Of a stretch of DNA of 12,630 bases, positions 5,993-12,630 are shown piece by piece (the stretch's first letter is position 1; every line of letters begins with the position of its first letter). The DNA comes from an uncultured Brevinema sp. (GTDB lineage: Bacteria; Spirochaetota; Brevinematia; Brevinematales; Brevinemataceae): NCBI GenBank assembly GCA_947036575.1, contig CAMQSH010000047.1:1-12630 (forward strand), read 5' to 3'. The translations under genes were made by a program, and so were the position numbers. The notes under the pieces are model-generated. The model did no database searches. It was not told where the DNA came from and saw only the letters and a program-made list of their open reading frames with translations.

Positions 5993-7330
5993 TTATTTTT
6001 TGGAAACCATAACTCCATCCAGCAATATATGTGGCGTAAATAAAGAATGCTCTTTGTGAATTTTATTTTCTAACATAGGAATTTTTTTTAATAATTCAAA
6101 AGCATTCCCTGAAAGCATTATATCTTTTACTTTACCTTTGAGTTGTCCGTTTTCAATTAGGTATGCCGTTTCTGCTAATACAGAAAAATCTCCTGCCATC
6201 GTATTAGATTGCCCTTCTCCCAAAGACATTACTAACATTAGTCCATAATCAACAGAAGCTATCATTTCTTCCAAAGAAGATTCACCTACTCCCAAAACTC
6301 TATTAGATAATGCTGGGGTAGGTAGGGATAGAGAATTTCTAGAAGCATGTCCCGTTGTTTGGGCGTTCATTTTTTTAGCTGTCGTACAATCATAAATAAA
6401 ATTTTTAAAAACACCATCTTTGATGATATCTAATTTTTTTCCTATAGTACCCTCATCATCAAAAGGGGCTGATGCAGGACCTAGATAATAATAAGGATCA
6501 TCAATAAAATTGAATTTTTTATCAAACATCTGCTCATCAAGTTTATGTGCAAACAGAGATAACTCTTTATATAGAGTTTTTCCATTAATAGCTATTTCTA
6601 TTGGTGATAAAATCATATCTATTGATGGTGGGGCAAAAATAACAGGCATTTTTCCAGTCTTTTTTAAGACAGAATTTTGTCTTGATCGTTCTAAGCGTTG
6701 TTCTAAATCTATTAAAATAGAAGCAAAATCACAAGAATCATCATAAAAAGATTGCCCTTCATACATTTCTAAAAAAGATCCATCTTCTGCTAGTTCAAAC
6801 AATCCGCCATGAATCGAGAGAGAAGAAGTTTGATATTCACCCACAAATCCACTGGTATTACTTAAGTATAATTGAGAACAATTATTTTGTGCCCCTGTAG
6901 AAACTTTGGCTTGTGGAGCAAATTTTTTAATTTCATTTAATAATTCGCCAGCCATTTCTTTTAGGTCTGTTTTATTATACTGTATATTTTTATTGTTGTA
7001 AAGCCAATTAAGGTTCTGATAATTATTTTCGCTAGGCAATGTTATATCCAACATTTCTCCAAACACAGCCGACTCTTTAGCGTTTTTTATCATGGTATCT
7101 ATTTGCTCAGGATTATTGATACTAGCATTCCCTACTTTACCTTCATTAAAAAGTCTACAATACACAGCAGAGTAAGAAACATCATCTATAGAATTTAATT
7201 TATCAAATTCAAATGATACTGATTGTGAGTAAGAAACTTGCCCAACAACATCACCTTTATCCATTTTTTGTACGGAGTCTTGTACTGCTTTTTTAATTAT
7301 TTTTTCATGACTGTATCCACGATTAATCAT
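5993..7330 (-). CDS. TldD/PmbA family protein, TldE-like (no zinc motif)
   Basis: A 445-residue protein of the TldD/PmbA (peptidase U62) family. In characterised systems TldD and TldE (PmbA) form a cytosolic heterodimer that degrades unfolded peptides and matures some modified peptides. TldD carries the HExxxH zinc site and TldE lacks it. Family blocks seen are the C-terminal-domain segment S-A-P-F-D-D-E-G-T-I-G-K-K at 287-299, F-I-Y-D-C-T-T-A-K-K at 311-320, G-H-A-S-R at 327-331, A-G-D-F-S-V at 379-384 and V-K-D-I-M-L-S-G-N at 401-409. No HExxxH is present, so it is of TldE type and probably inactive alone. No TldD gene lies in the window. AAGGAGAG precedes the start at ideal spacing. It is 36 bases after the propeller gene and part of the same operon. 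Confidence 0.88.
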   Translation of the reverse strand: MINRGYSHEKIIKKAVQDSVQKMDKGDVVGQVSYSQSVSFEFDKLNSIDDVSYSAVYCRLFNEGKVGNASINNPEQIDTMIKNAKESAVFGEMLDITLPSENNYQNLNWLYNNKNIQYNKTDLKEMAGELLNEIKKFAPQAKVSTGAQNNCSQLYLSNTSGFVGEYQTSSLSIHGGLFELAEDGSFLEMYEGQSFYDDSCDFASILIDLEQRLERSRQNSVLKKTGKMPVIFAPPSIDMILSPIEIAINGKTLYKELSLFAHKLDEQMFDKKFNFIDDPYYYLGPASAPFDDEGTIGKKLDIIKDGVFKNFIYDCTTAKKMNAQTTGHASRNSLSLPTPALSNRVLGVGESSLEEMIASVDYGLMLVMSLGEGQSNTMAGDFSVLAETAYLIENGQLKGKVKDIMLSGNAFELLKKIPMLENKIHKEHSLFTPHILLDGVMVSKK

Positions 7331-7366
7331 TATCTCTCCTTAAAAATTGAACGGATATTTTATTTT

Positions 7367-8701
7367 TTATTGAAATAGATATACCCCTATTCCACCTGCT
7401 AATGTCCCAAACCATATATGTTGATTTTCTCTTGTAATTGTGGTAATATCTAAACCTGGAAGACCATCACTCAATCCAAAAGAAGTCCATTTTTTCTTTT
7501 TTATATCGTAAATACTCACTCCAGACTCTAAAGTCCCTACCCACAGTTTATCCTCTATTAACAATAAACTTTCTATATAATCAGATCTTATATCTTTTGC
7601 ACCATACTCTTCTAATATTTTACCTGAATTTTTATTAATTTTTAACAAGCCTTGTCCATAAGTACCAATCCATAAAACATCAGGATTTGAATCTCTAATT
7701 ATTGTTTTTGCAGACACATTTGGTAAAAAATGCTCTACTTTTTGACCTCTATATACTAAGACACCTCTCTCTGGTGTTGCAATAAAAAGATCATCTCCTA
7801 CATGTAATATATCTAAAACACTATGAGAAGGCACAATATTTTCCCATATATTTCCATCTTTACTACGAAAAACTCCTTTAAATAAGGTTGATACATAAAA
7901 AGATATACCATCATGAGAGATCGTTTTTAATTTATAATTTTTCATAGCTTCAACGTTATACCATTTGGAGTCTTTTTTGTTATAATAAGCTAAACCATTA
8001 TGTGTTGCTACCCACACTTTATCTTTTTGTACCAAAATATCTCTTACATAATCAGAAGGAAGTTTTGTGTTTCTAGCATTAAAAATATCTAATTTAGATG
8101 TAGATCGACTAAAACGAGAAACAGCCCCTGACCACATTCCTATCCAAACATCATCTCCATCAAACTCTATAGTACTAATAGCATTATCTGGTAAGAATTC
8201 TAATCGAGAAAGATAACGCCATACAATACGTCTCTTTAAATAAAATATATCTTTAGCAAGAGCGTGTTCTCCTTTGAGTTTTATTAACTCTTCTATAGCT
8301 CTATTAATATAAAATAAAGCTTCAGAACGTTTTTTTTGTGCATAAAGAAAAAACGATGCTCTATAGGCAGCCTCAACTTTTATAGAGGTCTCTTTGTCTA
8401 TAGATTGATAAGATTTAATATATAAGATTAAAGCTTGATTAGTAAGATTTCTTCTTATTAATCTATCCGCAGCATCTAAATATGCTTTAGAAAAATTAAG
8501 GTTACGAAAAGATTTAGGACTCAACTCTACCCATGTAGCTAGTAAATCTATTTTTTTTTGTGCTGATAAATCAAGCATCATATCTGTCAGTTCAAATTGC
8601 ACTATTTGTCGGTTTTTAATTTGCTCAAAAGTTACTGCTGAATAATTAATCTTAGGAAATACAATTAATAAACCTAATATCAGTATATAACGAACACCCA
8701 T
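7367..8701 (-). CDS. Exported protein with helical repeats and a seven-bladed beta-propeller
   Basis: A 444-residue protein with an N-terminal signal sequence (residues 1-22: basic start, hydrophobic L-I-L-G-L-L-I-V-F, possible cut after Y-S-A) and no lipobox cysteine, so it is probably periplasmic or loosely envelope-bound. Residues 25-170 are helical and TPR-like. Seven copies of a W-[IV]-[GA]-T-x-x-x-G blade motif follow near 184, 227, 266, 303, 341, 384 and 427, some degenerate, as in the two-component-regulator propeller/YVTN-like group. That fills one closed propeller, with no kinase or output domain after it. AGGAG lies five bases before the ATG. It is first in the minus-strand operon. 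A binding or sensing role is inferred, and the ligand is unknown. Confidence 0.78.
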   Translation of the reverse strand: MGVRYILILGLLIVFPKINYSAVTFEQIKNRQIVQFELTDMMLDLSAQKKIDLLATWVELSPKSFRNLNFSKAYLDAADRLIRRNLTNQALILYIKSYQSIDKETSIKVEAAYRASFFLYAQKKRSEALFYINRAIEELIKLKGEHALAKDIFYLKRRIVWRYLSRLEFLPDNAISTIEFDGDDVWIGMWSGAVSRFSRSTSKLDIFNARNTKLPSDYVRDILVQKDKVWVATHNGLAYYNKKDSKWYNVEAMKNYKLKTISHDGISFYVSTLFKGVFRSKDGNIWENIVPSHSVLDILHVGDDLFIATPERGVLVYRGQKVEHFLPNVSAKTIIRDSNPDVLWIGTYGQGLLKINKNSGKILEEYGAKDIRSDYIESLLLIEDKLWVGTLESGVSIYDIKKKKWTSFGLSDGLPGLDITTITRENQHIWFGTLAGGIGVYLFQ

Positions 8702-8784
8702 TTCATCTCCTGCATATAATATAAATATTATACATATTATCGGAATATATCATATTAAATTTATATAAAAGTAATAGCTTATTT

Positions 8785-8814
8785 TTAGACTATAAAGAAA
8801 ATGTATTGTATAAT
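8785..8814 (+). promoter_or_regulatory. Possible promoter of the comF-like gene
   Basis: TATAAT (8809-8814) is consensus. The best -35 is TTAGAC (8785-8790) at an 18-base spacing, a weaker match. The predicted start near 8821 leaves a leader of about 25 bases. The same 144-base gap (8702-8845) must also hold the promoter of the divergent propeller operon. Only an isolated minus-strand TATAAT (8727-8732) with no good -35 was found for it. Confidence 0.5.
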
Positions 8815-8845
8815 GTTGAAACACTTAGTTATTTAGGATACTTCT

Positions 8846-9517
8846 ATGATTAATTATATTAAAAAGTTTATCATTAATCAACGCTGTATTTCTTGCAATT
8901 CTATAAAAACAGAACCATACTACTATATTTGCCCTAAATGTATTGAGTCATTAACTTTAGTAGATACTTTAGAAAAAATTTGTCCTTTTTGTCATGACAC
9001 TTGGATCAACAAAGGTGTTTGCCAAAATTGTTTCAACAAAAAACCTCTTTGGCAAAATATATATACTCTTTACTCCTATAAAGAAAATGTAATGAAACAA
9101 TTAATACATTTGTATAAATTCAAAGATTCCTCTTTGGCAGAACATGATCTTATTTTATTAATAAAACCTCACTTAATACCTTTTAAAGATTATCATTTTA
9201 TTATTACACCTTGTAGTGCTAAAACACTCAAGCGTTTAGGGTATAATCCTGTAACAAGAATTATCCAAAAATTAGGTCTTGAATATTCTGAGTCTTTATC
9301 TAAAAATCAAACACAGACTATTAAAAAATTAAAACGACAAGAAAGATTGGAAACATCTAAAACTATGATATTTCATCCTGAAAAAATAAATACTACTAAA
9401 AAACTGATTATTGTTGATGATGTTTTTACAACAGGTTCTACAATTATTCAAGCATCATTAGCCCTAAACAATCACAATTTTTTATCTTTTGACATTCTCT
9501 GTTTTTTTAGAAGTTAG
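8846..9517 (+). CDS. comF: ComF-family phosphoribosyltransferase-like protein
   Basis: A 223-residue cytosolic protein of the ComF/GntX family. The N-terminus holds two cysteine clusters, Cys14-Cys17/Cys29-Cys32 and Cys46-Cys49/Cys59-Cys62, each resembling a four-Cys zinc site. The C-terminal part is a type-I phosphoribosyltransferase fold with the PRPP-binding loop L-I-I-V-D-D-V-F-T-T-G-S-T at 187-199. Middle motifs Y-K-F-K-D near 112 and R-L-G-Y-N at 132-136 also fit. In transformable bacteria ComF helps DNA uptake, but the family is widespread in non-competent species and no other competence gene is present here, so the role is open. AGGA lies seven bases before the ATG. It is divergent from the propeller operon and 121 bases before the flcA-like gene. 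Confidence 0.88.
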   Translation: MINYIKKFIINQRCISCNSIKTEPYYYICPKCIESLTLVDTLEKICPFCHDTWINKGVCQNCFNKKPLWQNIYTLYSYKENVMKQLIHLYKFKDSSLAEHDLILLIKPHLIPFKDYHFIITPCSAKTLKRLGYNPVTRIIQKLGLEYSESLSKNQTQTIKKLKRQERLETSKTMIFHPEKINTTKKLIIVDDVFTTGSTIIQASLALNNHNFLSFDILCFFRS

Positions 9518-9525
9518 ATAAAAAG

Positions 9526-9554
9526 TTGAAATTATTATTCATCATCTATATATT
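9526..9554 (+). promoter_or_regulatory. Possible promoter of the flcA-like gene
   Basis: TTGAAA (9526-9531), a 17-base spacer and TATATT (9549-9554) lie just after the comF stop. Each hexamer matches five of six consensus positions. The start near 9561 gives a leader of about 78 bases. The AT-rich surroundings make chance matches likely. No clear comF terminator lies in front of it, so read-through is possible. Confidence 0.5.
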
Positions 9555-9569
9555 ATTTTTAAAAAATAC

Positions 9570-9591
9570 CGAAAATATATCGAAAATATAT
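9570..9591 (+). repeat. Tandem pair of an 11-base repeat in the flcA leader
   Basis: CGAAAATATAT occurs twice, exactly and adjacently, between the predicted transcription start and the ribosome site of the flcA-like gene. Two 11-base direct repeats equal about one helical turn each, the spacing expected for a protein binding side by side. Function is unknown. Confidence 0.6.
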
Positions 9592-9638
9592 ATTAAATAC
9601 ATTATTAATCTACATTAATTATAGGTAACATAAGCTAT

Positions 9639-12630
9639 ATGGATTTCAATAAAATCTTTGATACTTATTCTAACAATATTGACACTACAGAGCGCTCTAA
9701 TGAATTTGAACAAATTCCTCCTATACCAGCAGACACCTTGCAAAAAGTAAAGAATTTTATTCAAGATTTTGATAGTAATAAAATTTCTGATGATCTTGAT
9801 GACCTCCTAGAAGAAGAGAGTAATGATGATGGCGAAGGAATTCCAGATCCTGTTACAGACGCTCCTCCAGATCCTATTCCTAATGATATTTTAGACGGAC
9901 TTTCTCAGCTTGATCAACCTATGGATCTTTCCTTAAATGATTCTGAGGATCCTATTGAAGATACTCCTAACGAAGTTAATGAAGAAAACACAGAAAATGA
10001 ATTTGAAAACTTTGATGAAGCTCTCGAGTTAGATGAAAGCTTTGACGAAAATCCTGATGAGAATTTTACAGAAAATCTATCTGATGATTTAGATGAAGAA
10101 ATCACTGAATATAACGAAGATCTTGAAAACAATGAAATCGAAAACTTCGATGAGGATTTCACAGACAATTTGCCTAACGACTTAGATGAAGAAATTGCTG
10201 AATCTAACGAATTTCTTGAAAATGATGTAATTGAAAACCTTGATGAAAATGATTTAGATGATGATTTTGATGTTAGTGATTTTGTTAATAATTTTGATGA
10301 TTCTGACTCTGAAGAAAGCTTTGACGAATTTGATGAAGAGATAGGGAACAGCGTCTTTACTGAGGAAATATCAGCACCTATCCTCGATGACTCTGAAGAA
10401 TTTGATATAGAATTACCAGAAGAATTTAAAGAAAATATTATTGAAAGTGATGACGAATTTAATGAAGAAGATCCATCTTTAGAAGTTCCTGACTTTTCAA
10501 ATACAGAACCTGATCCGAATTCTTTTGAAATTCCTACATCATCTTTAGGTACTCCTACATTCTATGAAGAGGTAGATAAAAGTCTTAATTTTAATATTTG
10601 GGATAAACAAGAAAAAGATAACTCTTCTATAGATTTAGAACTTACACAAGAACAAATCTTTAAAATAAGATATAAAATCAACTCTTTTGTAGACAAAGAT
10701 TTGAGATTTAAGATTAGAGAAATTATTGCTGATCCAGAATCATATGCTGAAATTTATAAAAAACTCACATCTTTATTACTTATTGATGTACCAGAAAATG
10801 TTATTCAAAATCTCTTAGCTCAATTAAATAATACAGATACTATTGATAATTACCAACTATCTGAAAGCCCTGTAATTCGTTCTACTTTTCATGCCCATGA
10901 TGTAGCAGATTATCAAGATTCTATTTATCGTTTAAAAACCGAATTTTTCTATAATATTAAAAAATATTCTTTATATGGATTAGTTGTTCTTTTATCTGGA
11001 ATTATTGCTTGGTTTGGATTTGCACAACCAGTACGTATTAATTCTATTTTTAGTAAAGGATTAGTAGAAATACAAAAAGATAATTTTATTGAAGGAGAAG
11101 CTCTCTTTCAACAGGCTACAGCCATTGCTGGAGAACCTATAGCAGAATGGTTTATGAAATATGCAGATGTTTATAATAACAAAAATTTGATAACAGAAGC
11201 AGAAAGAAAATATCTATCTGCAATAGCCATAGAACCTCAGAATATTACTATTGCTACTAATATAAGTAGTTTTTATACCAACTTAGGACCTAAATTCTAT
11301 AGTAATGCTATTTCTATTATGGAAAACGTAACAAGCTATCATCCTAAAAAATTTGAAGTTTGGGATGATTTGGGATCTTTACTTATTAATTATTCTGATT
11401 TCTTTATGGATAATAGAGATAAACAAACAGAATTATTATATAAAGCAGCAGATGTCTATCAACAATATATTCTCAAAAACCCTAAGGACCCTGCTCCTTA
11501 TTATAGAATGGTAGATATCTATATTAGAATAGGAAATAAAGAACAAGTTGATTTGATTTTTCAGTTAATTGCTAAATTAAATCCAAAGTATATTAATTTA
11601 TCCATGATGAATCAATTAGCAAAATATTATACAGATCAAAGAGAATTAACAAAAGCTGAAAGAGTGTTAAGACAAATAACACCTATGCTTGATCAATACT
11701 ATAATAAAGTTCCTGAACTTCAGAAACTCATGAATCAATATTATAATATTGATCCTTTAGAAATTTCGAATATATTAAGTTCCAGTTATTATGAATTTGC
11801 TCGCTATAAAATGCTCTCTTATGATGCTAAAAATGCTGGGATTTTATTGACTAATTCCATTTCCTTTAATCCTAATCACGGAGATAACTACAATCTTTTA
11901 GGAGAATTATATCTCTACTCTCCAAGTCATGAGAGTGATAAGCTTGTACAAGCTAAAAAACTTTTTGACCAAGCTTTAGCTATAAATCCTGAGAATTATA
12001 AATCTCATATTAATTTAGGACATATGTATTATATGTGGGATAGTGAATTTGGAAGTATTGCACAAGCTCATGATACTGCAGCATTTCATTATCGGATTGC
12101 TAAATCAATGATGCCTAACTCTATAAAAAACAATTTGTTAAGCTATAATTATGGGTGGTTAGAATACCAAAATAATAATCCTGAAGAAGCGATTGACTCT
12201 TGGAGTGAGATTTATAAAGAAACTCCTAACAATCCTGTTCTTTCTTATGCTTTAGGATCTGCTTTATACAAAATTGGAAATCCTCAATTAGCACAAATGG
12301 AGTTAACTAAAGCTGCTGATACTTTTAAAGTACTAAAAGATAATATCCCACAACCAGATCTTAATAATAACAGACATACAGAAATTTATACTCAATTAGC
12401 AAAAACATATAACAATCTTGGTGTTATTAATGCAAACTTTGGGGCAGCAAATGCTACAAGAAAAGATTATTTTGATTCTCAAGCTTTATTAAATTTTTAT
12501 AATGCTCAAGATATTTCTGACCAATTAAATACTATTTATAGCACTGCAGAATATAATATTGGAGTCATTACAAGGCCTAATATACGTAATCGTCAGACCA
12601 TTTTTGATGATGCTATTCCAAAACAAACAA
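9639..12630 (+). CDS. flcA: Periplasmic flagellar collar protein FlcA-like TPR protein (3' end outside window)
   Basis: The reading frame is open from the ATG at 9639 to the right edge, at least 997 residues. Residues about 20-300 are very rich in Asp, Glu and Asn and surely disordered, with a 31-residue tandem repeat at 140-201. A small folded segment lies at about 320-430. One membrane helix at about 445-462 is preceded by K-K, which suggests N-inside, C-outside topology. From about 470 onward TPR-like helical repeats run to the edge; clear units are near 770-802 (A-K-K-L-F-D-Q-A-L-A-I-N-P) and 845-880 (E-E-A-I-D-S-W-S-E-I-Y). This layout matches FlcA (BB0326 in Borrelia), needed for the motor collar and stator assembly. 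The name is from recalled similarity, not a search. AGGTAA lies ten bases upstream of the ATG. Confidence 0.68.
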   Translation, partial: MDFNKIFDTYSNNIDTTERSNEFEQIPPIPADTLQKVKNFIQDFDSNKISDDLDDLLEEESNDDGEGIPDPVTDAPPDPIPNDILDGLSQLDQPMDLSLNDSEDPIEDTPNEVNEENTENEFENFDEALELDESFDENPDENFTENLSDDLDEEITEYNEDLENNEIENFDEDFTDNLPNDLDEEIAESNEFLENDVIENLDENDLDDDFDVSDFVNNFDDSDSEESFDEFDEEIGNSVFTEEISAPILDDSEEFDIELPEEFKENIIESDDEFNEEDPSLEVPDFSNTEPDPNSFEIPTSSLGTPTFYEEVDKSLNFNIWDKQEKDNSSIDLELTQEQIFKIRYKINSFVDKDLRFKIREIIADPESYAEIYKKLTSLLLIDVPENVIQNLLAQLNNTDTIDNYQLSESPVIRSTFHAHDVADYQDSIYRLKTEFFYNIKKYSLYGLVVLLSGIIAWFGFAQPVRINSIFSKGLVEIQKDNFIEGEALFQQATAIAGEPIAEWFMKYADVYNNKNLITEAERKYLSAIAIEPQNITIATNISSFYTNLGPKFYSNAISIMENVTSYHPKKFEVWDDLGSLLINYSDFFMDNRDKQTELLYKAADVYQQYILKNPKDPAPYYRMVDIYIRIGNKEQVDLIFQLIAKLNPKYINLSMMNQLAKYYTDQRELTKAERVLRQITPMLDQYYNKVPELQKLMNQYYNIDPLEISNILSSSYYEFARYKMLSYDAKNAGILLTNSISFNPNHGDNYNLLGELYLYSPSHESDKLVQAKKLFDQALAINPENYKSHINLGHMYYMWDSEFGSIAQAHDTAAFHYRIAKSMMPNSIKNNLLSYNYGWLEYQNNNPEEAIDSWSEIYKETPNNPVLSYALGSALYKIGNPQLAQMELTKAADTFKVLKDNIPQPDLNNNRHTEIYTQLAKTYNNLGVINANFGAANATRKDYFDSQALLNFYNAQDISDQLNTIYSTAEYNIGVITRPNIRNRQTIFDDAIPKQT
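10056..10241 (+). repeat. Two tandem 93-base units encoding a 31-residue acidic repeat
   Basis: Units 10056-10148 and 10149-10241 encode 31 residues each (140-170 and 171-201) with 21 identical positions. The shared pattern is D-E-x-F-T-x-N-L-x-x-D-L-D-E-E-I-x-E-x-N-E. The frame is kept, so copy number could change without breaking the gene. Shorter related pieces flank the pair. Confidence 0.8.

Noticed and set aside
6510..6746. 78-codon plus-strand open frame within the TldE-like gene
   Set aside because: It lies wholly antisense to a strongly supported coding region and resembles no protein family.
8727..8732. Minus-strand TATAAT as a promoter for the propeller operon
   Set aside because: No acceptable -35 lies 16-18 bases upstream and the region is nearly pure A/T, so such hexamers are expected by chance. 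A real promoter must exist in 8702-8845 but I cannot place it.
9914..10168. 84-codon serine-rich open frame on the minus strand
   Set aside because: It is the antisense of the Asp/Glu repeat region of the flcA-like gene; the reverse complement of GAT/GAA-rich DNA naturally gives Ser/Phe codons. It has no ribosome site.

Overview
The window is AT-rich chromosomal DNA that looks like a spirochaete. The main evidence is the large unfinished gene on the right. It encodes an acidic cytoplasmic N-terminus, one membrane helix and a long TPR region, which is the layout of the spirochaete periplasmic-flagella collar protein FlcA. Very low GC, TATAAT/TTGACA-type promoters and Shine-Dalgarno sites fit an AT-rich lineage such as Brachyspira or Brevinema, but the species cannot be fixed from this sequence.

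Layout. (1) 1-700, minus strand: a conserved translation/secretion cluster, tRNA-Thr(GGU) - rpmG - tRNA-Trp(CCA) - secE - nusG (cut by the window edge), behind a near-consensus promoter. (2) 746-1415, plus strand: a Nudix hydrolase of the ADP-ribose pyrophosphatase type with an altered Nudix box. (3) 1424-3015, minus strand: a self-contained two-gene unit, a DUF4261 protein followed by a two-helix membrane protein with a PH-like tail. It has a perfect-consensus promoter, a palindrome in its leader, its own terminator, and a 21-base direct repeat at both ends. Its GC looks higher than its neighbours. (4) 3062-8701, minus strand: a probable five-gene operon, secreted TPR/seven-bladed propeller protein - TldD/PmbA-family protein (TldE-like, no zinc motif) - unrecognised 571-residue protein - UVR-motif protein - 5-formyltetrahydrofolate cyclo-ligase. 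It ends at a terminator related to that of unit 3. (5) 8846-9517, plus strand: a ComF-family phosphoribosyltransferase with two zinc-finger-like cysteine clusters. (6) 9639-12630, plus strand: the flcA-like gene, open at the right edge.

How it fits together. Region 1 supplies translation, preprotein translocase and transcription-elongation factors. The last gene of region 4 feeds one-carbon metabolism. The front of region 4 (secreted propeller, TldE-like protein and the unknown 571-residue protein) and the flcA-like gene are the envelope- or motility-oriented part. Unit 3 is the most accessory-looking piece. No CRISPR array, transposase, integrase or rRNA was seen. The best candidates for something undescribed are unit 3 with its repeats, and the 571-residue protein together with its propeller/TldE neighbours.
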